NCBI GenBank assembly: GCA_036563805.1
Contig: DATCLS010000038.1
Location: forward strand, 50,508 to 114,507
Length of the DNA: 64,000 nt
Origin: DATCLS01 sp036563805
Lineage (GTDB): Bacteria > Actinomycetota > Acidimicrobiia > Acidimicrobiales > VFJN01
Direction of reading: 5' to 3'
Shown here: piece after piece, positions 49,841-58,068 of the stretch
Layout: each line of letters begins with the position of its first letter
How positions within the stretch are numbered: the stretch's first letter is position 1
The notes under the pieces: model-generated
Databases searched by the model: none
What the model saw: only the letters and a program-made list of their open reading frames with translations
What the model was told of the DNA's origin: nothing
Made by a program: the position numbers and the translations under genes

Positions 49841-50668
49841 ATGGAGCGACGGGTGCTCGTCACCGGGAGCAACTCGGGCATCGGGCTGCAGGTCGCGCTG
49901 CAGCTGGCCCGCGACGGGTTCCGGGTCATCGGGTCGGCGCGCGACCCGGCCGCGACCGAGGCGGTCCACAAGGCCGCGGCCGAGGCCGGCGTCACCATCG
50001 ACACCGAGGTCCTCGACGTGACCGACCCGGCGGCCGCCGAGCGGGTGGTCCCGGGCCTGGCGCTGTGGGGCCTGGTCAACAACGCCGGCTACATCGAGGC
50101 CGGCACGGTGGTCGACGTCGAGCCCGACGCCGTCCGCCGCCAGTTCGAGACGCTGGTGTTCGGGCCGATGCGGCTCGCCCAGCTGGCCATCCCCGGGATG
50201 CGCCGCCGGGGCGAGGGCCGGATCGTCAACGTGACCTCGGCCGTGGCTCACGCCGGCGGGGCGCTGCTCGGCTGGTACACGGCCGCCAAGCAGGCGCTGA
50301 CCGCGGCGACCGAGGCGCTGCGCGTCGAGGTCGCCGCCTGGGGCATCGACGTCATGGCCGTCGAGCCCGGTGCGACGCGCACGCCGATCTGGGACGGGGC
50401 CGCCGCCCTGCTCCGCCAGCGGGCGCAGACGTCGCTGACGCCCCGGGCCTACGCCCGCGGCCAGCAGCTGATCGACGCCGCGCTCCCCCGCCTGGGCGAC
50501 CCCGGCCAGGTGGCCGTCGTCGTGAGCGGCGCCCTGCGGGCCGGCCGCCCCCGGGCCGTCTACCGGGTGGGGGCCGACGCCGCGCTGATGCGGGCCGCCG
50601 CCCGCCTCATCCCGACCGCCGCCAAGGACCGGCTGACGAGCGGCGCCCTGCGCCTGAAGGGGGACTGA
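49841..50668 (+). CDS. SDR family oxidoreductase
   Basis: A 275-residue short-chain dehydrogenase. Cofactor motif TGSNSGIGLQVALQL starts at residue ~8, LVNNAGYIEAG is the NNAG motif and GWYTAAKQALTAATEALR the catalytic YxxxK. The tail (YRVGADAALMRAAARLIP) is like classical DltE/Rv1144-type oxidoreductases. ATG 49841 has GGAGGAGA 2-9 nt upstream; the open frame back to 49562 is not used. It is 2 nt upstream of the SRPBCC gene, so they are coupled. Confidence 0.87.
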   Translation: MERRVLVTGSNSGIGLQVALQLARDGFRVIGSARDPAATEAVHKAAAEAGVTIDTEVLDVTDPAAAERVVPGLALWGLVNNAGYIEAGTVVDVEPDAVRRQFETLVFGPMRLAQLAIPGMRRRGEGRIVNVTSAVAHAGGALLGWYTAAKQALTAATEALRVEVAAWGIDVMAVEPGATRTPIWDGAAALLRQRAQTSLTPRAYARGQQLIDAALPRLGDPGQVAVVVSGALRAGRPRAVYRVGADAALMRAAARLIPTAAKDRLTSGALRLKGD

Positions 50669-50670
50669 CC

Positions 50671-51189
50671 GTGGCCCGCACCGAGACGATCATCCACGCC
50701 CGGCCGGACGCCGTGTTCGCCGTGCTGGCCGACGCCCGCGCCTTTCCGGGCTTCGTGGTCGGTGCCAAGCGGGTCCGGTACTTCGACCCGCGCTGGCCCG
50801 AGCCGGGGACGACGATCCACCACACGGTGGGCGTCGGGCCGCTGGCCATCCGGGACGAGACCGAGGCGACGACGTGCGACCCGCCCCACCTGCTGGTGGT
50901 GCGGCCCAAGATCCGTCCGTTCGTGACCGCCGAGACCAGCTTCCGCCTCGAGCCCCACGGGGAGGAGGACACCCTGCTGCGCGTGGACGAGTACGCCGTC
51001 GACGGGCCGCTCGCCCCGGTGTGGCCCGGCCCCCTCGACGGGCTCATGGCCCTGCGCAACCGCCGGGTGGTCCGGCGGCTCGCCCGGATGGCCGAGGCCC
51101 GCCAGGCCGTCCAGCGGCTCGACGGGTCGGACGGCGGGGACCCGCGGTCCGAGGATCCGCGTCTCGGGGATCGGCCGACGGCGGACTGA
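50671..51189 (+). CDS. SRPBCC family (polyketide cyclase-like) protein
   Basis: A 172-residue lipid/ligand-binding helix-grip protein: ETIIHARPDAVFAVLADARAFPGFVVGAKRVRYFDPRWPEPGTTIHHTVGVGPLAIRDETEATTCDPPHLLVVRP is the standard opening. The long C-terminal helix MALRNRRVVRRLARMAEARQAV is followed by a short disordered tail. It starts with GTG 50671 and is coupled to the SDR. Such pairs often act on a shared hydrophobic substrate. No catalytic residues can be named. Confidence 0.8.
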   Translation: MARTETIIHARPDAVFAVLADARAFPGFVVGAKRVRYFDPRWPEPGTTIHHTVGVGPLAIRDETEATTCDPPHLLVVRPKIRPFVTAETSFRLEPHGEEDTLLRVDEYAVDGPLAPVWPGPLDGLMALRNRRVVRRLARMAEARQAVQRLDGSDGGDPRSEDPRLGDRPTAD

Positions 51190-51261
51190 ACGCATCGGCG
51201 GCGCCCGCGACGGACCGACGGCCGACGGCCCAGGCGGCGACGGGCTGACGGCGCCGGCGGC

Positions 51262-51645
51262 TCAGGCGGCGCCGGCGGCGGCGCGACCCGGCCCGTCCGG
51301 GGCGGCCCCGGCGTCCGCCGCGCCGTCGCTCGCCGGCGCCGGCAGGTCGTCCAACACCTCGACGATGCCGGGGTCGCAGCACCGCCGGAGCATCCGGCGG
51401 CCCGACAGGCGGCCGCAGACGACCGGGACCGCCTTGCCGGTCAGCGCGTGGACGCCGTCGATCAGCGCGACCACCGCAGCCGGGGACGTGAGCGTCGCGT
51501 GGCTGAGGTCGACCACGAGGTCGCCGCGGCGGGCCAGCGCGGCCAGGCCGGCGACCGCGGCCTCCACCGGCAGGTCGTCCAGCACCCCGTGGTACGTGAC
51601 GACGTGACCGACGTCCTCGGCAGACACCTCGACCCGAAACCCCAC
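51262..51645 (-). CDS. STAS-domain protein
   Basis: A 127-residue single STAS fold: VGFRVEVSAEDVGHVVTYHGVLDDLPVEAAVAGLAAL, LVVDLSHATLTSPAAVVALIDGVHALTG, VPVVCGRLSGRRML. The anti-sigma antagonist motif DLS...lDSsG appears here as TLTSPAAV; a Ser is present, but the GL after it is missing, so phosphorylation-controlled sigma regulation is uncertain. GTG 51645 has GGGAGGAG upstream. No partner kinase is nearby. Confidence 0.65.
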   Translation of the reverse strand: MGFRVEVSAEDVGHVVTYHGVLDDLPVEAAVAGLAALARRGDLVVDLSHATLTSPAAVVALIDGVHALTGKAVPVVCGRLSGRRMLRRCCDPGIVEVLDDLPAPASDGAADAGAAPDGPGRAAAGAA

Positions 51646-51759
51646 GGCTCCTCCCGGCACGACGCCCCAACTCCGCACCGCGGTCGGGTACCCGAGCGCG
51701 GAGGGGGCAAACGACGTTCGCCTGTGGTCGCCCGACCGCCGTGGTCGGTGGTCGCCGGC

Positions 51760-52285
51760 CGGCGGGCATCATCGGGCGTCCACAGGGGTGGTAGCCGTGC
51801 AGGAAGAGCCGGACGCCGGCCCGCACGGCGTCGGCCCGCACGGCGTCGCCGCTGCCGGTGACGCCGTGGTGGAAGGGCACGGCGCCCCGGACGAGCAACA
51901 TGAAGTCGACGGCCGCCAGCTCAGGGTCGTCCCGGCGGAGCAGGCCCCGGTCGGCGAGCGCCCGCAGGCGGTCGGCCAGCGTGCCGAGGACCCGGGCCGG
52001 CCGGCGGCCCGCCAGGTCTCGAGCGCGGCGGGCGGGATGTCGCCGGAGCCGGCGTCGATCTGGCGGACCAGCGCGAAGTGGCGGGCGAACTCGGGCATCG
52101 GCGCCGCCAGCGCCAGGCCGAGCTCGACCAGGGTGGCCTCGAGGCCGGACTCGTCGACGTCGGGCTCGAGGTCGCCCTGGGGGTCGGCGCCGGCGACGTC
52201 GGCCAGGTGCCGCCCGATGAGCGCCACCTGGTGGTCGGCCCCTGCGTCGTGCTCTCGGCGACGACGGCCTCGAACAGCACACCAC
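51760..52285 (-). pseudogene. TetR regulator relic
   Basis: Pieces of a TetR C-terminal domain in three frames: LFEAVVAE (ends of the DNA-binding domain), EHDAGADHQVALIGRHLADVAGADPQGDLEPDV through IPPAALETWRAAG, then ARVLGTLADRLRALADRGLLRRDDPELAAVDFMLLVRGAVPFHHGV to LFLHGYHP. The first shift is explained by an AG duplication (GAGAG in place of GAG). The helix-turn-helix and start are deleted. Confidence 0.7.
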
Positions 52286-52311
52286 GTCGCCGCTGCGGCC
52301 CGCCGTCGACG

Positions 52312-52656
52312 TCACCCCTGCTCGACGTCCGCCTGCCCGCCGGGCGCTCGGTCACCCTGCCGGCGCCGCCCGGGCGCTCGGCGTTCGCGCTGGCGATCCG
52401 GGGCGATGGCCGGGTCGGCCGGGGCGCCACGCCCCTGCCGGCCGACGATGCGGTCGGCTTCGCCGACGCGACCGGCGAGGCCGTGCGGCTGACGGCCGGC
52501 GCCGACGGCCTCCACGCGGTGGTCGCCGGGGGTGCCCCACTCCGCCTGCCCGTCCACTGGATCGGCGGCGTGGCCATGACCACCCGGGAGCGGGCCGACG
52601 CCGCCGCCCACCGCCACCGCACCGGCCGCATGGGCCACCCCGACCCGTCGTTCTGA
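52312..52656 (+). pseudogene. Pirin, C-terminal relic
   Basis: An open frame without a start reads SPLLDVRLPAGRSVTLPAPPGRSAFALAIRGDGRVGRG, AVVAGGAPLRLPVHWIGGVAMTTRERADAAAHRHRTGRMG, which is the C-terminal cupin and tail of pirin-family proteins. The N-terminal cupin is gone. It faces away from the TetR relic; both have lost their 5' ends at 52285-52312, so one deletion removed the divergent promoter and both starts. Confidence 0.7.
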
Positions 52657-52661
52657 CGACG

Positions 52662-52683
52662 GGCGCCCCGGCCCGGGGGCGCC
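52662..52683. terminator. Hairpin after pirin relic
   Basis: GGCGCCCC (52662-52669) pairs with GGGGCGCC (52676-52683) around a 6-nt loop between two convergent relics. Stem length is moderate. Confidence 0.4.
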
Positions 52684-52708
52684 GAGGCCGGGGGGCGCAG
52701 CCGCCGGG

Positions 52709-53278
52709 TCAGAAGAGGATGAGGTCGACCTCCTGGCCGGCGAGGACGGCGCCGACCCGGGTGAAGACGTCGGGCGCCATCACGAAGTGCTGGGTGAGGG
52801 CGTGGGGTCGCGCATCCGCCGCTGCAGCGGGCTGCTGGTGGCGAGCGCACCCGCCCCGCCGGCCTGGTAGGCGGCGGTGACGAGGGCGGCCGCGGTCCGG
52901 GTCACCCAGGTGGTCACGCCCTGCACGTGGGCGCGATCCTCCGGCGTCAGCGCTGCCCCGGCCCGGGCCCGGTCCCACACGAGGTCGACCTCGGCCCGCA
53001 GCGCGCTCCGGGCCGCCCGCAGCTGCGCCTCAGGCCAGCTCCTCGAGCACCGCCAGCTGGTCGGGCAGGGCCAGCTCGGCGCCGCCGTGGCTGCGGGACA
53101 CCAGCATCCGGAAGCAACCGGCGGCCACCAGGTCGTCGACCAGATCGGGCGGGACGCGCCGGGCCCGCTCGACCTCCTCGGCCCGGGCGGCGATGGTCGG
53201 GGCCAGGTCCCGCACCGCGGCGAGGATCGGCTCGGCGGCGGGTGCGGTGGGTGCGTCGGTTGCGCCGATCGCGGCCAT
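52709..53278 (-). pseudogene. Acyl-CoA dehydrogenase/flavin monooxygenase relic
   Basis: ATG 53278 opens a good N-terminus (ILAAVRDLAPTIAARAEEVERARRVPPDLVDDLVAAGCFRMLV ... LAVLEELA) of an HsaA/DszC-type acyl-CoA-dehydrogenase-like protein and stops after 82 residues at TGA 53030. Right behind, another frame gives the C-terminus WDRARAGAALTPEDRAHVQGVTTWVTRTAAALVTAAYQAGGAGAL, then a further shift gives HALTQHFVMAPDVFTRVGAVLAGQEVDLILF. About half of the usual ~390 residues is deleted. Confidence 0.75.
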
Positions 53279-53411
53279 GATCAGTGTCTCCCTGGCGCCA
53301 CGCTACGACCGCCTGGCCGGCCCGGGTGTTGCACGGATCTCACCGCGGCCGTCGCCGGTCGGCCCGGCACCCCGGCCGCCCCGCAGGGCCGCGCGCCGGC
53401 CCGCGGGCGCC

Positions 53412-53545
53412 GAGACGTGGGACCAGCTCGTCCGCTCGCCGGGACGGCGGCCGAGCGCGGCTAGGCCGACCAGGCGCACCTCCCCCGGGAGTTCCGGCGG
53501 TTCACGGGCGCCACGCCGGGGACGCCGGTGACGGCCCGGACGCGC
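53412..53545 (+). pseudogene. AraC regulator, C-terminal relic
   Basis: LAGTAAERG, a TAG stop (53462-53464), then ADQAHLPREFRRFTGATPG. In AraC proteins the motif is ERGYADQAHLxREFRRFTGATP, so the stop replaces the conserved Tyr (TAC to TAG). The rest of the gene is not recognisable. Confidence 0.6.
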
Positions 53546-53584
53546 GGCGGCCCACCGCCAGCGTCTCGCCGCCCGCGCGTGCCC

Positions 53585-54457
53585 TCAGGGCTTGCGCCCC
53601 ATCGCCGCCCACAGCGGGTTGCGCCAGTCGTCGGGCAGGCCCTCGGGACGGCGCGGCTCGGCGTCGGGCGGCGGCGGCAACGGCCCGGTGCGCAGCCACT
53701 CGTCGATCTGGGCGACGCCCGGCGGGACGAGCTCCCAGCCGTCGAGCAGGCGGGTGAACTCCTCGCGGGTGCGGGGGACGAACGGCTCACGGGTCTCGTT
53801 GCCGAGGTGCTCGATGGCGTCGGCCATCACCTGGCCATGGATGTCGGCGGTCAGGTGCGACAGGACGATGTAGCTGCCGGGGGCGAGGGCCTCGGTCAGC
53901 TGGCGGACGATGTCGTAGGGCCGATCCTCGTCCGGGATCATGTGGAAGATCGCCACCAGCATGAGCGCCACCGGCTGGTCGAAGTCGAGGCTCTCGGCGG
54001 CCCGCTCGAGGATGGGCCCGGGGTCGCGCAGGTCACCCTCGATGAAGTCGGTGTGGCCCTCGGCCGTGCTCTTGAGCAGCGTGTGGGCGTGCGCCAGGAC
54101 GATCGGGTCGTTGTCGGCGTAGACGATGCGCGAGTCGGGGGCGATCTGCTGGGCGACCTCGTGGGTCTGGTTGACCACCGGGATGCCGGGCCCGATGTCG
54201 AGGAACTGGCGGATGCCCTGCTGCCCCGCCAAATAGCGGACCGCCTGGCCGAGGAAGACCCGGTTGGTGCGGGCGTTGGCCCGGGAGGCGTCGATGCCCC
54301 CGGGCAGCGCGGCGCTCATCTGGTGGGCGACCTCGCGGTCGGCGGGGAAGTTGTCGGTTCCGCCCAGCAGGTAGTCGTAGACCCGGGACGAGTGGGGGAC
54401 GTTCGGATCGATCTCGACGGGCATCGGCCCGAGGCCGCCGTCGACGCGGTCAGTCAC
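53585..54457 (-). CDS. SAM-dependent methyltransferase, PF04672 type
   Basis: A 290-residue protein of the S-adenosyl methyltransferase family abundant in actinomycetes. Its hallmark VPHSSRVYDYLLGGTDNFPADREVAHQM is intact, and the SAM motif is FLDIGPGIPVVNQTHEVAQQIAPDSRIVYADNDPIVLAHA. It ends with WRNPLWAAMGRKP. The physiological substrate of this family is unknown. GTG 54457 follows GGAGGAGAAGG. A possible promoter (TTGAGT, 18 nt, TAATTG) reads from about 54625 on the minus strand. Confidence 0.9.
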   Translation of the reverse strand: MTDRVDGGLGPMPVEIDPNVPHSSRVYDYLLGGTDNFPADREVAHQMSAALPGGIDASRANARTNRVFLGQAVRYLAGQQGIRQFLDIGPGIPVVNQTHEVAQQIAPDSRIVYADNDPIVLAHAHTLLKSTAEGHTDFIEGDLRDPGPILERAAESLDFDQPVALMLVAIFHMIPDEDRPYDIVRQLTEALAPGSYIVLSHLTADIHGQVMADAIEHLGNETREPFVPRTREEFTRLLDGWELVPPGVAQIDEWLRTGPLPPPPDAEPRRPEGLPDDWRNPLWAAMGRKP

Positions 54458-54813
54458 CGTGGCCTTCTCCTCCGCGTTTGTCAGGAACCCAGCGCAACCT
54501 TGCCCCAGCATGCCTCATCTCGCCGCCCGAATGGACCGCGTCGCGCATCCTGACAGCTCCTGACGACGCTGCCGCGCCCGACAACGCGCGCAATTACCCG
54601 CGCGGTGATTTCACACTCAACCACTGTGGGCACATATCGACACCGGAATCGGAAATGGTAGCTGAGCGTGTGGGGGTATGAGCAGAACGCTGCTCGTTGT
54701 ATGAGGTCGAGCCGGGGCGCGCCGAGGGCCGAGAGCGTCCCGAACGGATCGCTCCCGGCGGGCTCGGTCGTTCGTCGGCCTGGTGTCGGTCGTGTCCGCC
54801 TCGGGGACGGCGT
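54458..54813. other. Intergenic promoter region
   Basis: No gene seen. GC content falls clearly at 54580-54710. A minus-strand promoter candidate for the methyltransferase lies here. The right end abuts the 3' end of the secreted-protein gene. Confidence 0.35.
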
Positions 54814-55338
54814 TCAGCCGGCGAAGTCCGGCTCGCCGGGGACGGGGGTCGCCGGCTCCGGCGCCTCGGGCTCCGGTTCCGGATCGGGATCGGGCTCGGG
54901 CTCCGGCTCGGTCGGGAGGTCCGGCGGCTCGGAGGAGGAGTGCTCCCACTGGGCCCGCAGCTCGGCCGTGTAGATGTACGGGGCGCTGTCGCCCAACGTG
55001 CACGTGGCGTCGAACCGGTAGCGGCCCTGGTCGTCGGGCACCGCCACGTCGACGGCCCAGTGGCCCTCGGCGTCGGCCCGGGCGGTCCCCGCGACCGGCG
55101 ACGCCTCGCCGCCGCCGACGACCTGGGTGAGCTCCCACTCGACCGTCCCCTCCGGATGGCAGGGCGAGATCGACCGGGCCGTCACGTCGCCCCCGGGGGC
55201 GACGATCTCGGGCCGGATCTCCATCGTGCCCGGGATCGGGTCCAGGCCGTCGGACTGCGCCCCGCTGACGCCGGCGAACCCGAGGGACACGCCGGCGGCC
55301 AGGCCGACGCTGGCCGCCACCATCGCTGCTCGTCTCAT
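54814..55338 (-). CDS. Secreted protein with acidic Pro/Glu tail
   Basis: A 174-residue exported protein. Signal peptide: MRRAAMVAASVGLAAGVSLGFAGVSGAQ. The mature part holds one Ig-like beta domain (TMEIRPEIVAPGGDVTARSISPCHPEGTVEWELTQVV ... GRYRFDATCTLGD) with two Cys that can pair. The last ~45 residues are EPEPEPDPDPEPEPE repeats. ATG 55338 has GAGGAG 9 nt upstream, better than ATG 55347, which touches it. It is probably a surface or cell-wall protein of unknown role. Confidence 0.75.
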   Translation of the reverse strand: MRRAAMVAASVGLAAGVSLGFAGVSGAQSDGLDPIPGTMEIRPEIVAPGGDVTARSISPCHPEGTVEWELTQVVGGGEASPVAGTARADAEGHWAVDVAVPDDQGRYRFDATCTLGDSAPYIYTAELRAQWEHSSSEPPDLPTEPEPEPDPDPEPEPEAPEPATPVPGEPDFAG

Positions 55339-55797
55339 CTGGATCATCTCCTCGTCGTTTCTCGCCGTCGCGACCGGTGTCCGCGGTCAGGACCATCCCC
55401 ATCCTTTGGGTCACGAGGACGCCGGCACCGACTCATATGCACGGACCCGCCATTTCGTTCCGTCCACCCCCGCGACAAAACCGTTACGACTCTGCTGCTT
55501 GGGGGCTCCGGCCCCTTCCGCCGACGGCGTGTCGGGTGCGTGGTGGCTCCGGCCGGGGGGTTGCCAGCCCGCCAGCGTGCCCGCCCGTGAGCGGGTTCGA
55601 GTGGACGGCGCCGGGCGAGGCGCCGAGCGGGTCGGCGGCGGACCCGGACGGGGACGGGACGCTCAGGGTCTCGATGCGCCCGACCCGCTGGTGGTCGGCC
55701 GACCACTCGACGTCCGCTCGACGGACCGCGGGCTGTTCTGGCGACGCGCGGTCAGTCACAACCCGGGCCGCCGATCGGACCGGGTGGCGCAAACTGA
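55339..55797. other. Intergenic region without a supported gene
   Basis: Between a minus-strand and a plus-strand gene. Several open frames cross it, but none has a start with a ribosome site or a recognisable motif. The left part is less GC-rich; the right end carries the MarR promoter. Confidence 0.3.
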
Positions 55798-55833
55798 TTG
55801 ACATCGAAGCGTTCGATATCTAATATCCTGGCC
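55798..55833 (+). promoter_or_regulatory. Consensus promoter with MarR operator
   Basis: TTGACA (55798-55803), 17-nt spacer, TAATAT (55821-55826), then 7 nt to ATG 55834. Inside the spacer ATCGAA (55803-55808) and TTCGAT (55812-55817) form an inverted repeat around GCG. This is the strongest promoter in the window, with a built-in operator for MarR autorepression and a leaderless start. Confidence 0.75.
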
Positions 55834-56343
55834 ATGGAGTCGCGCCGCGGCCACGAGCCGATCGGGGTGCTGGTCACGCAGGTGGCCAAGACCCTGAGCC
55901 GGGCGTTCGACGCAGCCCTGGCCGAAGGCGGCGGCTCGCTGCCGACGTGGCTCGTCCTGTTGTCGCTGACCGGCGACCGGCACCGCTCGCAGCGGTCGAT
56001 CGCCGCCGAGATCGGTATCGAGGGCCCGACCCTCACCCACCACCTCAACCGCATGGAGGGTGACGGGCTCGTCACCCGGACGCGCGATCCGCAGAACCGC
56101 CGGGTCCACCGGGTCGAGCTCACCGAGAAGGGGCGCGCCGTGTTCGAGTCCCTGCTCGGGACGGTCATCGGCTTCGACGAGCGCCTGCGCGCCGGCGTGT
56201 CCGACGACGAGCTGGCGACGTTGCGCAGCCTCCTGCGGCGGCTCGCGGCCAACGCGACGGCGCAGCCGCCCTCCGCCACGGCGGCCACGGCGGTGCCCTC
56301 CGGCACGGACGAATCCGACGAAGCAGAGAGGCAGACCCGATGA
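55834..56343 (+). CDS. MarR family transcriptional regulator
   Basis: A 169-residue MarR protein. Winged helix: LPTWLVLLSLTGDRHRSQRSIAAEIGIEGPTLTHHLNRMEGDGLVTRTRDPQNRRVHRVELTEKGRAVFESLL; the DPQNRR wing Asp-Arg pair is typical. The ATG at 55834 is set by the promoter 7 nt upstream; earlier in-frame codons lie in the operator. Its TGA overlaps the next ATG (ATGA), so the regulator, the SnoaL-like protein and the LLM form one operon, likely induced by an aromatic ligand. Confidence 0.9.
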   Translation: MESRRGHEPIGVLVTQVAKTLSRAFDAALAEGGGSLPTWLVLLSLTGDRHRSQRSIAAEIGIEGPTLTHHLNRMEGDGLVTRTRDPQNRRVHRVELTEKGRAVFESLLGTVIGFDERLRAGVSDDELATLRSLLRRLAANATAQPPSATAATAVPSGTDESDEAERQTR

Positions 56344-56726
56344 CCACCACCGACATCGACGACGTCCTGGCGACGTGGACCGCCGCCGAGCGCACCGGCG
56401 ACACCCGCACCCTGGAGGTGCTGTTGGCCGACGACTTCGTGGGCATCGGCCCCGTCGGCTTCGTGCTCGACAAGCCCGGCTGGGTCGGGCGGTTCGAGCA
56501 CGGCCTGCGCTACGAGCAGCTCGACCTCGACGAGGTCGCGGTCCACCGCCACGGCGACACCGCCGTCGTGGTCGCCCACCAGCACGCGGTCGGCGACGCC
56601 GGCGGCACGCCCGTGCCGCCGGACACCCGGGTGTCGTTCACGATCGTCCCCACCGAAGACGGCGGCGCCGCCATCGCCGGGATGCAGTACAGCTTCATCG
56701 GTCCCCCGCTGGGCGGCCCCCGATGA
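56340..56726 (+). CDS. SnoaL/NTF2-like protein (DUF4440 type)
   Basis: A 128-residue cone-fold protein: DDVLATWTAAERTGDTRTLEVLLADDFVGIGPVGFVLDKPGWVGRFEHGLRYEQLDLDEVAVHRHGDTAVVVAHQHAVG. Length and pattern match DUF4440/SnoaL-like proteins, which bind or isomerise small molecules. Starts in a 4-nt overlap with marR. Catalytic residues are not clear. Confidence 0.8.
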   Translation: MTTTDIDDVLATWTAAERTGDTRTLEVLLADDFVGIGPVGFVLDKPGWVGRFEHGLRYEQLDLDEVAVHRHGDTAVVVAHQHAVGDAGGTPVPPDTRVSFTIVPTEDGGAAIAGMQYSFIGPPLGGPR

Positions 56727-56763
56727 CGGCCACCGAGCGGTCGCGCCCTCCCGCCCCGGTCCG

Positions 56764-57639
56764 ATGAAGCTCAGCCTCGCCCTCACCAACTACTCGTGGC
56801 CCGGCGGGTCCGCCGCCCTGGCGGGCCACGTGCACGACCTGGCGACGCAGGCCGACGAGGCCGGCGTCGACACGCTGTGGGTCGCCGACCACCTGCTGCA
56901 GGCCGACCCGCACGCGGCGATCGACGAGCCCGTGCTCGAAGCCTGGTCGACGCTGGCGTTCCTCGCCGCCGCCACCCGCCGCGTGCGGCTGGGGACGCTC
57001 GTGACGTGGGCGACGATCCGACCGCCGGCGCTCCTGGTCAAGACCGCCACCACCCTCGACGTGCTGTCGGGCGGACGGGCCTGGCTCGGCGTCGGCGTCG
57101 GCTACCGCGGCGACGAGGCGGCGAAGATGGGCCTGCCCTTCCAGTCGACCACCGAGCGCTACAGCCGCCTGGAGGAGCTGCTGCGGCTGGCGGACCACGA
57201 GTGGTCCGGCGACCACAGCCCGTTCGTTGGCCCCCACCACCACCTGACCGAGCCGATCAACGAGCCGCCGCCGATCTCCCGTCCCCGGGTGCTGATCGGG
57301 GGCATGGGCGAGAACCGGACGCTGCCGCTGGTCGCCCGCTACGCGGACGCCTGCAACCTGTTCGACGTGCCCGACGGCGGCGCCACCCTGCGCCGCAAGC
57401 TCGACGTGCTCGCCCGAGCGTGCGAGGCGGCGGGGCGCGACCCCGCCGCCGTCGAGGTCACGCTCAGCACCCGGCTGGCGGACGGCGAGACCCCGGGCCG
57501 CTTCGCCGAGCGGGCCGCCGGCCTCGCCGGGCTCGGCGTCGATCACCTCGTCCTGGTGACCAGCGGGCCGTGGCGGTCGGGCGGCGACCTCGACGTCGCG
57601 CTCGAGGCCGTGGGGCCGCTGGCGGGGATCGCCGCCTGA
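56764..57639 (+). CDS. LLM class F420-dependent oxidoreductase
   Basis: A 291-residue luciferase-like enzyme: MKLSLALTNYSWPGG, LATQADEAGVDTLWVADHLLQ, TRRVRLGTLVTWATIRPPALLVKTATTLDVLSGGRAWLGVGVGYRGDEAAKMGLPFQSTTERYSRLEE and VLIGGMGENRTLPLVARYADACNLFD. These follow TIGR03560-type F420-dependent proteins. It is the third gene of the MarR operon, 37 nt after the SnoaL-like gene, so it probably reduces or oxidises the MarR ligand. Confidence 0.85.
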   Translation: MKLSLALTNYSWPGGSAALAGHVHDLATQADEAGVDTLWVADHLLQADPHAAIDEPVLEAWSTLAFLAAATRRVRLGTLVTWATIRPPALLVKTATTLDVLSGGRAWLGVGVGYRGDEAAKMGLPFQSTTERYSRLEELLRLADHEWSGDHSPFVGPHHHLTEPINEPPPISRPRVLIGGMGENRTLPLVARYADACNLFDVPDGGATLRRKLDVLARACEAAGRDPAAVEVTLSTRLADGETPGRFAERAAGLAGLGVDHLVLVTSGPWRSGGDLDVALEAVGPLAGIAA

Positions 57640-58068
57640 GCGGGACCGTCACCGGCCGCCGCCAGCCGTCACCGGAAGCGGACCCGGACCGCCGCCTCCC
57701 ACGCCCGGCCGTCGCCGGCGCTGTGGGTCGCCAACGCCACGGCCCCCAAGCGTGCTCGAGGCGTCCGGAACCTGACCTCGCCCGTGAACGGGCGCAGCGC
57801 GTCGCCGCCGGTGACGACGCCGGAGCCGACCGGCCGGCGGCGACCGTCCGCCCGGACCTCGAGCGCCACCGTCCCCGGCCCGGCCGGCTCCGGCGAGGGG
57901 GCGGCGATGCGACGCCGGGGGTGGTGCGCCGCGCCAGCGCAGGCGAGCAGGGCTGGGCGCCCGAACCAGCGGGCCCTCGGGCCATCTGCGGGGTCGGGAC
58001 CATCGGCCCTAGTCGCTGCGCCGGCGTCCCGGCACGCTGGGGCGGGATCTTCGACGAGGAGGTCGAAC
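57640..58068 (-). pseudogene. Gmad2-like immunoglobulin domain relic and promoter zone
   Basis: On the minus strand 57669-57905 reads TVALEVRADGRRRPVGSGVVTGGDALRPFTGEVRFRTPRARLGAVALATHSAGDGRAWEAAVRVRFR, the end of a Gmad2-type Ig-like lipoprotein domain, without a proper start or upstream domain. It is probably the remains of a larger gene. The right part of the gap carries the DosR-like box at 57996-58009 that serves the next plus-strand gene. Confidence 0.35.
57996..58009. promoter_or_regulatory. DosR-like box 1
   Basis: GGGACCATCGGCCC, 60 nt before the GTG of the phosphoribosyltransferase gene. It matches the 14-bp core layout GGGAC-N4-G-N-CCC of mycobacterial DosR boxes and the two other boxes in this locus. 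Confidence 0.6.

Noticed and set aside
55377..55823. Plus-strand 148-codon frame before marR
   Set aside because: It runs through the marR promoter and operator, has no ribosome site and no recognisable motif.
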